The position numbers and the translations under genes were made by a program. From Sideroxydans sp. (GTDB lineage Bacteria; Pseudomonadota; Gammaproteobacteria; Burkholderiales; Gallionellaceae), in assembly GCA_011620315.1 (NCBI GenBank), contig WOZO01000099.1, forward strand, positions 1 to 36,308: 36,308 nucleotides of DNA, in the 5' to 3' direction. This document shows, piece by piece, positions 8,341 through 16,535 of the stretch. The notes under the pieces were generated by a model. The model ran no database searches and was not told where the DNA came from. It saw only the letters and a list, made by a program, of their open reading frames with translations. How positions within the stretch are numbered: position 1 is the stretch's first letter; every line of letters begins with the position of its first letter.

Positions 8341-9050
8341 CAGACAGCATCCCCATTGCTTGCCTGCCAGACTAACAAATTAAACTTCTCTTCCCGATAC
8401 AAAGTATTCCGCTCAAGGCTGTAGCCGGACAAGTGCTTGATCTGCTCGATCAGAGCCTGCTTGGCCGGACTGGTCGTCAGACCACGATGCAAATACGACA
8501 ATGCGCCGATCAGCAAATCGGCGACCTGCAATAGCTCCGACTCATGCGAACGGATTTGCTGGATACGCTGAATACTTTCCCTGTCGAAATCGAAACGGCT
8601 GTTGCACAAACAATCGTGCAGCCCCTGCACCATCTGCTGGCTCCGCGTATCCTTGATATCCAGATAGATTGCGTATTGATGATTCGGGACAAAAATGATT
8701 TTGAGCAGGGTGAAAAACATCTTGTAGTAAAAGGCATCGTGGTTCTGCTCGAACTGTGCATGATTCAACAGCGACTTATCGGGAATGACGATGCCCCTGA
8801 AATGCAGCTCCGGCGTGCTGAAAAACAAATCCACCAGCGCCGCATAAAAATCCATCTTGGCGGGCGAAACCTTGGTCCACTTGATCTCGAACTGACGCGA
8901 CAAACCATGCGCCTGCTTGAGCTGCCTGATTTGCTCAGCGATACGCTTAACTGCCGACCTTTCGCACCAGATCGCCCCCAGACTCATCGCTTTGATATGG
9001 TCATTCTCCAGATGGCACGACTCGTCACAGTAAATATTGTAAAAACTCAT
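8340..9050 (-). CDS. DUF3800 domain protein
   Basis: DUF3800 proteins are predicted RNase-H-like enzymes that are often found in defence islands; their activity is not established. The 236-residue protein shows the expected acidic pattern: IYCDES at residues 6-11, EIKW at 55-58, YLDIKDTRS at 129-137 and QVADLLIGA at 175-183. All predicted metal-binding acidic residues appear present. It begins with an ATG overlapping the stop of a 51-codon hsdR/hsdS chimeric frame (ATGA) and ends overlapping the 155-residue partner gene. It is therefore tied into the hsd operon by translation coupling on both sides. Confidence 0.85.
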   Translation of the reverse strand: MSFYNIYCDESCHLENDHIKAMSLGAIWCERSAVKRIAEQIRQLKQAHGLSRQFEIKWTKVSPAKMDFYAALVDLFFSTPELHFRGIVIPDKSLLNHAQFEQNHDAFYYKMFFTLLKIIFVPNHQYAIYLDIKDTRSQQMVQGLHDCLCNSRFDFDRESIQRIQQIRSHESELLQVADLLIGALSYLHRGLTTSPAKQALIEQIKHLSGYSLERNTLYREEKFNLLVWQASNGDAV

Positions 9051-9202
9051 GATGCGATTCCTTCATAAGTCACTTGCGTTTCACCGTTCGTCAGCATGGG
9101 CAGCAAGGTATTTCCATCCGGCGCGTGGACGCGGTCGTTGCCCAAGCACTCGAACAGCTTGATAGCGAAATCTTCGATGGGGAATTCGGTGGGCTTAGTC
9201 AT
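9047..9202 (-). pseudogene. 51-codon in-frame hsdR-head/hsdS-tail chimera
   Basis: The ATG at 9200-9202 overlaps the kwaB stop (ATGA) and opens a copy of the HsdR N-terminus (MTKPTEFPIEDFAIKLF ...). It matches the intact start at 20 of 28 residues through HAP. Without a frame change it then becomes an HsdS-type tail (NTLLPMLTNGE), and it stops overlapping the DUF3800 ATG. No family protein is this short, so it is a relic. It has stayed open, and both of its ends keep ATGA overlaps, so it may serve as a translational coupler. The HsdS tail differs from those at 7388-7486 and at the end of the intact hsdS. Confidence 0.85.
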
Positions 9203-10170
9203 CTGGCATCTACGTTAGCAGCTTCTTCCACACTATCTTTCGCCACGCTTTCATAGTGAAAATTCGTCAACTCGGAAGTCAGGAAATCATCCATCAGCAG
9301 TTTAATAAATAAATCCTTGGAAACCTGCGTATCGAGCAGAATTTTATCCCCAGCCTCGTTGAACCGTATTCTCCCGGCCAGCTTGGGGAATGTTCTGCAA
9401 AACTGGATTATTGATGCATTGGGGACGCGGGCGCTTAATACAGGAGATGATCTGGCAACTTTTGTAAATCTTCTTGCATACTTAACGTCGTCAAGAAGTT
9501 CACGAAGCACATCTGGATTTTCAACAATTGAAATCGATTCAATGGCTGAAATTCCCAAGGCTGCCTCCCTGACAATAGCCTCATGAAACCCGAAGCTTCT
9601 TTCAAGTGCATGAAGATCGATAACCAATAATTCCTCATTCACTCTCATAAACTGAAAGCCAGCGCTGACCCTGAGAAATTCATCATTGATCTGTTCTAGC
9701 CTGTGCCTTGCTTTCTTCAAAAAGAAGCTGCCCCGACCGAAGATGTTTACTGGAGCCATCGTTTTGTATAAAACAACCTGGCCAATATCATTGCCTATCT
9801 CGATCATGAGTGCCTTGATGTCAGACAAATCACTTTCAGCTAAATCCAGAAGAGAGTGGTTATCGGTCTCGGTTACGCTTGCCATTGCCGCCAGACCATC
9901 CGGCACATCAATATCGTAAACGTAGATCGCATGGGCTCTTTCATCAGACGTCGATAAATCAAGAACCGCAAGCTCGTCCCGCTCCATTATCTCCTCACGA
10001 ATACTTTGCATGAAAAGAGCCTTGAGCCCCGGCAGTGCATCACCTTCAATGTCAAGTTTCCTCGGGGCCAAATCGCCTTGGCTTTTCAAAATCGCATAAA
10101 CAGACACACCAATCTCGTCGATCCTATCGAAAAATGGCTGTAACGCTGCTCTTAGCTCTGCTGTATTCAT
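9199..10170 (-). CDS. kwaB: Kiwa anti-phage protein KwaB (DUF4868)
   Basis: KwaB is the cytoplasmic effector of the Kiwa anti-phage system and works with the membrane protein KwaA. The 323-residue protein has the DUF4868 pattern: an N-terminal part with ELAVLDLSTSDERAHAIYVY, a central APVNIFGRGSFFLKKA, then IIQFCRTFPKLAGRIRF and a highly typical C-terminal DTQVSKDLFIKLLMDDFL segment. Length fits the family. The ATG overlaps the kwaA stop (ATGA). The stop overlaps the ATG of a 51-codon hsdR/hsdS relic. The DNA is visibly more AT-rich than the dsr and molybdenum genes, consistent with transfer. Confidence 0.86.
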   Translation of the reverse strand: MNTAELRAALQPFFDRIDEIGVSVYAILKSQGDLAPRKLDIEGDALPGLKALFMQSIREEIMERDELAVLDLSTSDERAHAIYVYDIDVPDGLAAMASVTETDNHSLLDLAESDLSDIKALMIEIGNDIGQVVLYKTMAPVNIFGRGSFFLKKARHRLEQINDEFLRVSAGFQFMRVNEELLVIDLHALERSFGFHEAIVREAALGISAIESISIVENPDVLRELLDDVKYARRFTKVARSSPVLSARVPNASIIQFCRTFPKLAGRIRFNEAGDKILLDTQVSKDLFIKLLMDDFLTSELTNFHYESVAKDSVEEAANVDAR

Positions 10171-10751
10171 GCCGAAACACCTTTTACGTAATAGATTCGA
10201 TCATCCAACTTGATATATGAGACCTTTTGACCAGCCTGAATTCGCTCCTTGCAGACCAGAATGATTCCATTCCTTTCGCCGGTCTTGAAATGACCGTCTG
10301 CACGGTAGATGTGAAAGCCAAGAAGTGCGAGCGATGGGTTTGCATAGAACAAGTCGGTCTTTATGTAAATCGCCCCCATGACAACTAGAAGCAGCCCAAG
10401 AACAATCATGTGCCGCCCACTTCCGAAATCAAAACTGATTAATGGAACTACATAGGTTGCCAAGAAGGTGAGGTGCTCATAATTGATCCCTTCGCATTTC
10501 TTGATTTCAAAAGGAATCTCAGTCGTACCTTTCAGGTCAAAGTCAAACTTCCTGTATGCGTAGAGACAATACGCAAGAAGGAGCAAATAAATGATGGCAA
10601 TAGGATTGGACTCCGCCAACGCTATCCACAAAGCTCGATCATTGATGAGAAATAGGCCTTCAGGGAGTTTCGCGGTAATGATGATAAAGAAGACAAATAG
10701 CAGGGCAAGCGACAAAACATACAGATCAATCTTTCGGCGAATACTGCTCAT
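10167..10751 (-). CDS. kwaA: Kiwa anti-phage membrane protein KwaA
   Basis: KwaA is the inner-membrane component of Kiwa. The 194-residue protein has four predicted membrane segments at roughly residues 9-27, 50-67, 93-107 and 114-131, then a soluble C-terminal domain of about 60 residues. The YEHLTFLATYVVPLISFDF segment and the following FYANPSLALLGFHIYR match my memory of the family. Directly downstream is kwaB, overlapping by ATGA, which is the strongest support for the assignment. Its own ATG overlaps the hsdS stop (ATGA), so Kiwa is translated as part of the restriction operon. Confidence 0.8.
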   Translation of the reverse strand: MSSIRRKIDLYVLSLALLFVFFIIITAKLPEGLFLINDRALWIALAESNPIAIIYLLLLAYCLYAYRKFDFDLKGTTEIPFEIKKCEGINYEHLTFLATYVVPLISFDFGSGRHMIVLGLLLVVMGAIYIKTDLFYANPSLALLGFHIYRADGHFKTGERNGIILVCKERIQAGQKVSYIKLDDRIYYVKGVSA

Positions 10752-11980
10752 GTCCTTACCCTCACTTCTCCGCTCATCAGCTTGGGCAGCAGGGTGTCGC
10801 GGAGGGTTTCGAGGGTGCGGATTTGCCGTGAATTTGAGTGCAATTTTGGGACTGCCGATTCTGCGAAAGTATTAAATTCGCCTACAACATCCCTGGATGG
10901 AATCTTGATTTTGTAGCTCTTCAAATGATCCACATCCACACGTTGTCGCCCACTGGAGCCCGCCAAGCACCCCTCTGCGTAATCCCTGAAATCGCCATTC
11001 CTTGCCAAGGTATAGGCGAAGAATGGATGCAGGTTGCCTTTCGGGCGCATCACGATATATTCGGTTGATCCCCAAGCGACTTGTCCATCTTGCAAGAAAG
11101 TTACGTAGGCTGTCTTTCCATTTTCCAAGCACGGTGTGATGCGCGCAAGCAAGGTGTCGCCATTTATGAATTTCGTGCCGGACGAAAACTCTCTGTCATA
11201 CCAACCGTCTGGATTAAATGTTGCATTACTGAGAGCCGCCATTTCCAAATAAGGGGCAATGGAACCCTTCGCCAATTTTCTCGGAGGGTTAAATTCGATC
11301 AGATCGGCAATGACTCCATCCTCCTGCGCCTCTTCCACGAACCACTGGCGGAACAGAGTTTCGGCCATGGCTTCGAGGGTTTTGTTCTGGCGGTGCAGCA
11401 GGTCGATTTTGTCGTCGAGGCTGCTGAGAACGGCGGCGATGGATTTCTGTTCGGCGGGGCGAGGCACAGGCACTTCAATTTCTTTTAGCGATGTCAGTGG
11501 ATTGCTAATTGACGGCACTCCAACTTGTGATTCGTATTTAAGAATCTGATGTTGTCCAAACTCTGACTTAAAGAAGTAGAACAAAAAATCGCTGTTCATC
11601 AATTCTGGATTTACAGTCAATTTCATTCCAGACTGAGAAATTACATAGCGAGGAAATTTTCCCGATGGGATTAGTCCAACTTGCCCAATTGTCCCTCGAT
11701 GCGTAAAAACTAGATCGCCAGCCTTACAGTTACTTCCGAGCAAGTCATCCGCTTTTTCTTCTGTCAAATATACGAATTCTCCACCCACATATTTCGCATA
11801 GTTAAGGTTTGTTCCTCGAATTACTGGAACACCATATTCAACAAAGTTTTCAGCTTTTATATTCGAGCCAAATGGCCCCATGGCGATTGCTCGTTTGTCT
11901 TCGCCCTTGATATTCGCGACTTTCTTCACATCCCAATCTTTGGGAATTCTTCCAAAGTCGGCTTCCTGCCAAGCGCTCAT
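10748..11980 (-). CDS. hsdS: Type I restriction specificity subunit HsdS
   Basis: HsdS selects the bipartite DNA target for both methylation and restriction. The 410-residue protein shows two variable target-recognition domains (about residues 1-170 and 225-365) separated by a conserved helical region ([20 protein letters not shown], about 178-197). A second helical region ends in [12 protein letters not shown]. Both domains look complete. The ATG overlaps the hsdM stop and the stop overlaps kwaA, both as ATGA. The recognition domains are AT-rich compared with the conserved parts, as is common in this family. The target sequence cannot be predicted by eye. Confidence 0.94.
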   Translation of the reverse strand: MSAWQEADFGRIPKDWDVKKVANIKGEDKRAIAMGPFGSNIKAENFVEYGVPVIRGTNLNYAKYVGGEFVYLTEEKADDLLGSNCKAGDLVFTHRGTIGQVGLIPSGKFPRYVISQSGMKLTVNPELMNSDFLFYFFKSEFGQHQILKYESQVGVPSISNPLTSLKEIEVPVPRPAEQKSIAAVLSSLDDKIDLLHRQNKTLEAMAETLFRQWFVEEAQEDGVIADLIEFNPPRKLAKGSIAPYLEMAALSNATFNPDGWYDREFSSGTKFINGDTLLARITPCLENGKTAYVTFLQDGQVAWGSTEYIVMRPKGNLHPFFAYTLARNGDFRDYAEGCLAGSSGRQRVDVDHLKSYKIKIPSRDVVGEFNTFAESAVPKLHSNSRQIRTLETLRDTLLPKLMSGEVRVRT

Positions 11981-13551
11981 GCCTTCACCTTCGCCAGATT
12001 CTCGGCAATCGCTTTGTTCAGCTTCGCCTCTTCCAGCAACTGCGCTTCAAATTCCGCTTTCAGTGCGGCGAAGCGCTCGGCAAAGTTGAAGTCGTCCTCT
12101 TCGTCGGGCAGGCCAACATAGCGGCCTGGTGTGAGCACGTAGTCCAGTTCTGCCACGCGCTCTAATGGCACGGAGGCACAGAAACCTTTGATGTCTTGGT
12201 ACTGAGCACCCTCTCCCCCTGCCCCTCTCCCGCTTGCGGGCGAGGGGAGCTGGCGCCAAGCATGGTAGGTGTCGGCGATCTGCTGGATGTCTTCGTGCGA
12301 GAGTTCTTTGGTGCGGCGGTTGATGAGGTGGCCAAGGTTGCGCGCGTCGATGAAGAGGATTTCGTCTTTGCGCGGATGGCCGTTGGCTCGGGCGCGGTTC
12401 ATGAACCACAGCGCCGCCGGTATCTGGGTATTCAGGAACAGTTTGGCGGGTAGGTTGACGATGCAGTCGATGAGGTTGCCATCGGCGATGAGCGCCTTGC
12501 GGATGTCGCCTTCGCCGCTGGTCTTGCTGGTGAGCGCGCCTTTGGCGAGTACCACGCCCGCTCTTCCATTGGGAGCGAGGTGGTAGATGAAGTGCTGCAA
12601 CCAGGCGAAGTTGGCGTTGCCTGCGGGCGGCGCGCCGTATTTCCAGCGACCATCATTGCGCAGCAGTTCGCCGCTCCAGTCACTGACGTTGAACGGCGGG
12701 TTGGCGATGATGTAATCGGCCTTGAGGTCTTTGTGCGCATCGTTGAGGAAGGAGCCTTCGTTGTTCCACTTCACCTGCGAGGCGTCGATGCCGCGGATGG
12801 CGAGGTTCATCTTGGCCAGCCGCCAGGTGGTCTGGTTGCTTTCTTGCCCGTAGATGGAGATGTCGTTGACGCGGCCCTGGTGTTCTTCGACGAACTTTTC
12901 CGATTGCACGAACATGCCGCCCGAGCCGCAGCAAGGGTCGAACACGCGGCCTTTGTAGGGATCCAGCATGGCGACCAGCAATTCGACAATGCTGCGCGGC
13001 GTGTAGAACTGCCCGCCCTGCTTGCCTTCAGCCAGCGCGAATTCGCCGAGGAAGTATTCGAACACATGGCCCAGCACGTCGGCGCTGCGTGCCTTGGCAT
13101 CTCCCAGCGCGATGTTGCCCACCAGGTCGATCAGGCCGCCGAGGCTGGCGGGGTCGAGGTTTTGCCGCGCGAACACCTTTGGCAGCACGCCCTTGAGGAT
13201 GGGGTTTTCTTTTTCGATGGCATCCATCGCTGCATCGACATGGCTGCCGATGTCGGGCAGCTTGGCTTTCGCCAGCAAAAACGACCAGCGCGCCTCGGCC
13301 GGCACGAAGAAGATGTTCTCGGCTTTGTATTCGTCCTTGTCTTCTGGATCGGCTCCGGCCGTTTCGCCTTCGCCCTTTTGCAGCTTGGTGTACATCTCCT
13401 CGAACGAGTCGGAGATGTATTTCAGGAAGATGAGGCCAAGTACCACGTGCTTGTATTCTGCGGCGTCTATGTTCTTGCGCAGCTTATCGGCGGCTTTCCA
13501 GAGTTGTTTTTCCAGCGGTTCTTCTTTTATTTCTTTTGGTGCTCTTGCCAT
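11977..13551 (-). CDS. hsdM: Type I restriction methyltransferase subunit HsdM
   Basis: HsdM is the adenine-N6 methyltransferase subunit. From the ATG at 13549-13551 it has 524 residues; a TTG ten codons upstream is open but less likely. It has the helical HsdM N-domain ([15 protein letters not shown]), the motif before the SAM site ([13 protein letters not shown]), the SAM-binding [10 protein letters not shown] (about 205-214) and the catalytic NPPF (284-287). Residues ~434-448 ([12 protein letters not shown]) are the translation of a palindromic repeat that inserted without breaking the frame, in the C-terminal region after the catalytic core. It starts the island, 71 bases downstream of moaE. 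Confidence 0.95.
   Translation of the reverse strand: MARAPKEIKEEPLEKQLWKAADKLRKNIDAAEYKHVVLGLIFLKYISDSFEEMYTKLQKGEGETAGADPEDKDEYKAENIFFVPAEARWSFLLAKAKLPDIGSHVDAAMDAIEKENPILKGVLPKVFARQNLDPASLGGLIDLVGNIALGDAKARSADVLGHVFEYFLGEFALAEGKQGGQFYTPRSIVELLVAMLDPYKGRVFDPCCGSGGMFVQSEKFVEEHQGRVNDISIYGQESNQTTWRLAKMNLAIRGIDASQVKWNNEGSFLNDAHKDLKADYIIANPPFNVSDWSGELLRNDGRWKYGAPPAGNANFAWLQHFIYHLAPNGRAGVVLAKGALTSKTSGEGDIRKALIADGNLIDCIVNLPAKLFLNTQIPAALWFMNRARANGHPRKDEILFIDARNLGHLINRRTKELSHEDIQQIADTYHAWRQLPSPASGRGAGGEGAQYQDIKGFCASVPLERVAELDYVLTPGRYVGLPDEEDDFNFAERFAALKAEFEAQLLEEAKLNKAIAENLAKVKA
12209..12253. repeat. REP-like palindrome inside hsdM, in frame
   Basis: A C-rich stretch leads into a near-perfect hairpin at 12222-12247 (CCCCTCTCCCGC, TT, GCGGGCGAGGGG). 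Related hairpins occur at 31236-31257 between dsrB and dsrA and within dsrN. In hsdM it is a multiple of three in effect, since the frame stays open on both sides. It adds a glycine/serine/proline-rich loop to the protein. Confidence 0.75.
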
Positions 13552-13622
13552 TTGTTGTCCCTGATTGTCACGCCCGGTCAATTCACCGACTGAATGCTAT
13601 CAGAATTAGCAGAGCGACTACG

Positions 13623-14048
13623 CTATGGGTGCTGCGTTACCCACGACTCGCCCTCCGGCGTGACTTCCTTCTTCCAGATCGGCACGCGCTGCTTGAGTTC
13701 GTCGATCATCCAGCGGCAGGCGTCGAAGGCGGCGGCGCGGTGGGCGGCACCGGCGGCGATGAAGACGATGTTGTCACCGGCTTGCACGGTGGTGACACGG
13801 TGCACGATGCGGGCGTCGAGCAGGTCGAACTTGCTGATGGCTTCTTCGCGCAGTTTGCGCATCTCGGCCAGCGCCATACTGCCGTAGGCTTCGAAGCTGA
13901 TCTGACTAACGTCGCGGCCTTCGGAGAAGTCGCGCGCGCAGCCGAGGAACGTGGCGATGCCGCCCATGCGTTTGGAGGATGCTTTGAGGGCGGCGATCTC
14001 GGCGTCTTGCGAGAAGTCTTCCTGCTGGATGCGGACAGGGTCGGTCAT
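13623..14048 (-). CDS. moaE: Molybdopterin synthase catalytic subunit MoaE
   Basis: MoaE is the large subunit of molybdopterin synthase. With thiocarboxylated MoaD it adds two sulfurs to cyclic pyranopterin monophosphate. The 141-residue protein has GGIATFLGCARD near residues 29-40, FEAYGSMALAEM, HRVTTVQAGD and the lysine-bearing PIWKKEV at the active-site end. It lies downstream of moaD, separated by a 125-bp inverted-repeat element, and is the last molybdenum gene before the restriction island. Confidence 0.94.
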   Translation of the reverse strand: MTDPVRIQQEDFSQDAEIAALKASSKRMGGIATFLGCARDFSEGRDVSQISFEAYGSMALAEMRKLREEAISKFDLLDARIVHRVTTVQAGDNIVFIAAGAAHRAAAFDACRWMIDELKQRVPIWKKEVTPEGESWVTQHP

Positions 14049-14059
14049 ACGCCCTCCTT

Positions 14060-14184
14060 CGTCATTCCCGCGCAGGCGGGAATCCAGTTAAAACAAATAA
14101 ACCGCGAAGCGGACAAGAGCGAATGCTGTCCTGTTGCGCGGGATAGATTTGACCATCTGGATTCCCGCGTTCGCGGGAATGACG
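14060..14184. repeat. 125-bp inverted-repeat element (MITE-like) between moaD and moaE
   Basis: The ends are 28-base inverted repeats (14060-14087 and 14157-14184) agreeing at 26 of 28 positions, beginning CGTCATTCCCGCG. Each arm is itself a small palindrome (CCCGC ... GCGGG). The centre includes another short palindrome, CCGCGAAGCGG. No coding function is visible. Elements with ends of the TTCCCGCG...GGGAAT type are common dispersed repeats in proteobacteria. I see no clear flanking duplication. Confidence 0.8.
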
Positions 14185-14209
14185 GAGTTGTGGGGATACG
14201 CTCGGCATC

Positions 14210-14449
14210 TCAACCTCCACTGAACTTCGCCATGAAGGCGATCTCGTCGTTGTCGTTGAGCGCAGTCTGCTTGTCGTGCACCTGCTCCTGGTTGACGGCG
14301 ATGAAGCTGACGATGCTGAGTGCGCCGGGATGGAGCATGCCGACCTTGTGCGTGATGTCGTGCAGGGTCATGCCATCGGTGTATTCGATATCCATCTCGC
14401 GCGTCTGCACGCGGTCGGCGACGGGGCCGAAGAACAGGGCCTTGATCAT
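14210..14449 (-). CDS. moaD: Molybdopterin synthase sulfur-carrier subunit MoaD
   Basis: MoaD is a ubiquitin-like sulfur carrier whose C-terminal glycine is thiocarboxylated. The protein ends in the required GG (FMAKFSGG). I start it at the ATG 14447-14449 (79 residues, MIKALFFGPVADR). An ATG two codons upstream has no room for a ribosome site, whereas GGGGGA sits six bases before this one. A duplicated copy of the surrounding nine bases at the moaC stop shows that this ATG originally overlapped moaC. An inserted repeat now separates the two genes. Confidence 0.92.
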   Translation of the reverse strand: MIKALFFGPVADRVQTREMDIEYTDGMTLHDITHKVGMLHPGALSIVSFIAVNQEQVHDKQTALNDNDEIAFMAKFSGG

Positions 14450-14544
14450 TTGCATTCCCCCAGTTGCTGCGCAACTGATCCTTCGATACGCCTGCGTTGC
14501 AGGCTACTCAGGACGAACGGTCGGATGTTGAGCGAAAAGATCAT
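14446..14544 (-). other. 86-bp repeat insertion between moaC and moaD carrying a 32-codon coupling frame
   Basis: The nine bases GATCATTTG occur at 14444-14452 and again at 14539-14547, directly flanking an 86-base insert. The insert holds two perfect small palindromes (14461-14477 and 14490-14504). The duplication is what a transposed element leaves. On the minus strand the ATG overlapping the moaC stop (ATGA) opens a 32-codon frame across the insert, whose TGA overlaps the moaD ATG in the same way. The insert thus preserves a chain of stop-start overlaps. Whether the peptide is made or matters is unknown. Confidence 0.7.
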
Positions 14545-15038
14545 TTGTCCTCCTCGCGGCGCCATGTACCGCTCTTCCCGCCCCGCTTCTCGTCCAGCTG
14601 AACGTTCTCGATGCGCATGCCACGATCAATGGCTTTGCACATGTCATAGATGGTGAGCAGCGCGACGTTGACGGCGGTCAGTGCTTCCATCTCGACGCCG
14701 GTCTGGCCGACGCAGCTGGCGGTGACTTCGGCGTGCAGGCCGACGCAGCCTTGCGCGTCCGCTTCGGTCACTTCGGCAAATTCCACCTGCACGCCGGAGA
14801 GCGCGATGGCGTGGCACATGGGGATGATGTCCGGCGTGCGCTTGGCGGCCATCACCGCACCGACATCGGCCACGGCCAACACGTTGCCTTTGCCGATCTT
14901 GTCGTCGCGGATGCGTTGCAGGGTCTGCGGATGCATGCGGATGGTGCCGCTGGCGATGGCCACGCGGATGGTGGTTTCCTTGCCCGAGACGTCCACCATG
15001 CGGGCGCGCCCGGATTCGCTGAAATGGGTCAGGCTCAT
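14541..15038 (-). CDS. moaC: Cyclic pyranopterin monophosphate synthase MoaC
   Basis: MoaC converts the MoaA product to cyclic pyranopterin monophosphate. The 165-residue protein has the family features: MVDVSGKE (14-21), the [18 protein letters not shown] stretch, [12 protein letters not shown] with conserved Cys-His, [13 protein letters not shown] and the C-terminal [11 protein letters not shown]. Length is normal. It lies one base downstream of moaA. Its stop forms an ATGA with the old moaD start position, now the beginning of an inserted repeat. Confidence 0.96.
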   Translation of the reverse strand: MSLTHFSESGRARMVDVSGKETTIRVAIASGTIRMHPQTLQRIRDDKIGKGNVLAVADVGAVMAAKRTPDIIPMCHAIALSGVQVEFAEVTEADAQGCVGLHAEVTASCVGQTGVEMEALTAVNVALLTIYDMCKAIDRGMRIENVQLDEKRGGKSGTWRREEDK

Positions 15039-15039
15039 C

Positions 15040-16026
15040 TCATCCTCCTGTCATCGACATGATGCGTATGATCTTGCCGGGTTGTTCGCTGAACTCGTGG
15101 CGCTCGGGCTTGAGTTCGATGGCGCTGCGGATGGCAGCTTCCAGTTCTTCGTCGCTGCAAACCGCGCGCAACATGGGGCGCAAGGGCAAGCTGTTTTCCT
15201 GCCCCAGACACAGGTAGAGCGTGCCATCCACCGACAGGCGCACGCGGTTGCAGGTCTCGCAGAAGTGCTGCGACATGGGGGTGATGAAACCGATGCTGGA
15301 CTTGCCGTCCGCTGTGACCAGATAGCGTGCGGGGCCGCCGCCGCCGATGATGCCGTCCACCAGACCGAAGCGTTCTTGCAGGCGCTGGCGGATCGGTTGC
15401 AGGTCGACGTAAGCCGCGTTGCGGCCGGTCTCGCCCATGGGCATGGTCTCGATCAGGCGCAGCACGAAACCGTGGCGGAAGCAGAACGCGGCCATGTCCT
15501 CCACCTCGTCCTCATTCACACCGGCCATCACCACCATGTTGATCTTGATCGGCGCGAAGCCGCTGGCCTTGGCCACCAGCAGCCCTTTCAGTATCTCGTC
15601 CAGCGCATCGCGGCGCGTGATCTGTTGCAAACGTTCGGCGCACAGCGAATCGAGGCTGATGTTGAGGCGGGTGACACCTGCCGCCTTGAGGGCTGCGGCG
15701 TGCTGCGCCAGATGGGTAGCGTTGGTGCTGAGCGACAGGTCATCCACGCCCGGTAACACCGACAAACGCGCGGCCAATCCGCTCAGGTCGCGACGCAGCA
15801 GCGGTTCGCCGCCGGTGATGCGGAAGCGCGAAGTCCCCATGCGCGCGAAGGCGGCCACCACGCGTTCGATCTCGTCGAAGTTCAGCCAGTCCGCCGGCTG
15901 CTTGTAGTCGCTGAAACCCTGCGGCATGCAGTAGCTGCAGCGCAGGTCGCAACGGTCCGTCACCGACAATCGAAGATAGTCGATGCGGCGGCTGAAACGG
16001 TCTTGCAATGTGGCAGCGGTAGTCAT
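15040..16026 (-). CDS. moaA: GTP 3',8-cyclase MoaA
   Basis: MoaA is a radical-SAM enzyme that starts molybdenum-cofactor synthesis from GTP. I place the start at the ATG 16024-16026 (328 residues). The open frame continues upstream, but that extension is basic, unlike MoaA, and lies partly in the spacer. It has the radical-SAM cluster motif CX3CX2C (C26, C30, C33), [11 protein letters not shown], and the C-terminal second cluster with CETCNRV and a later cysteine in LYLCLG. It ends in GG as MoaA should. Confidence 0.95.
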   Translation of the reverse strand: MTTAATLQDRFSRRIDYLRLSVTDRCDLRCSYCMPQGFSDYKQPADWLNFDEIERVVAAFARMGTSRFRITGGEPLLRRDLSGLAARLSVLPGVDDLSLSTNATHLAQHAAALKAAGVTRLNISLDSLCAERLQQITRRDALDEILKGLLVAKASGFAPIKINMVVMAGVNEDEVEDMAAFCFRHGFVLRLIETMPMGETGRNAAYVDLQPIRQRLQERFGLVDGIIGGGGPARYLVTADGKSSIGFITPMSQHFCETCNRVRLSVDGTLYLCLGQENSLPLRPMLRAVCSDEELEAAIRSAIELKPERHEFSEQPGKIIRIMSMTGG

Positions 16027-16093
16027 TCCTGATTCGTTACCTGTTATTTGATGCTGTACTCGATGACATGCATTGTAGCGGTAGCAGCCCCGC

Positions 16094-16531
16094 TCATTTT
16101 CTGTGTCTTCCTTGGTAATGCAGATGTGCGGCATGCACCACGGCCGAGAACGGAATGTCCCCTTCTTCGGGCCAGTTTTGCAGTGCCGCACGCATCAGTT
16201 CATCCACATCCGTCACCTCGGCATCGCCGCGCAACACGTCCTGCAACCCGCGCAATCCGCCGCACTGGATGCGCATCTCCTGACCATGCGGGATGGGGGC
16301 TTCGTCGTGCAGGGTGTGGATAGCGAAACCGAAGTTGTGACGCAAGGCGTCGTGCATGCGGACACAACGCTGCTGCAGGTCGGCTTCACGGCAAACGATC
16401 AATTCGCGTTCCGCCAGATTCATGCGCCCGGCCTGCGAGCAGGCGACACAGCCGGAGAACAATGCCATGCCGAACGGACACAGCAAAGGATGCGTCGCTT
16501 CCAGTGTCTGCCGGAAGGCCGCCTCGTCCAT
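16094..16531 (-). CDS. Conserved-looking cysteine-rich hypothetical protein
   Basis: I do not recognise this 145-residue protein. It has no signal peptide or membrane segment. Its N-terminal third concentrates cysteines: LLCPFGMALFSGCVACSQA gives C18, C28 and C31, and C47 and C56 follow. That spacing could bind a metal or iron-sulfur cluster. It lies four bases downstream of the 75-residue gene and about 70 bases upstream of moaA. Position between the dsr-linked genes and moaA hints at redox or sulfur metabolism. It could also be a molybdoenzyme maturation factor. Confidence 0.65.
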   Translation of the reverse strand: MDEAAFRQTLEATHPLLCPFGMALFSGCVACSQAGRMNLAERELIVCREADLQQRCVRMHDALRHNFGFAIHTLHDEAPIPHGQEMRIQCGGLRGLQDVLRGDAEVTDVDELMRAALQNWPEEGDIPFSAVVHAAHLHYQGRHRK

Positions 16532-16535
16532 GGCG

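Noticed and set aside
12200-12260. Possible frameshift or gene break in hsdM
   Set aside because: The frame is continuous on both sides of the palindrome and the protein resumes normal HsdM sequence.
16027-16191. N-terminal extension of MoaA
   Set aside because: The 55 added residues do not resemble MoaA and overlap the upstream cysteine-rich gene; the downstream ATG gives normal length.
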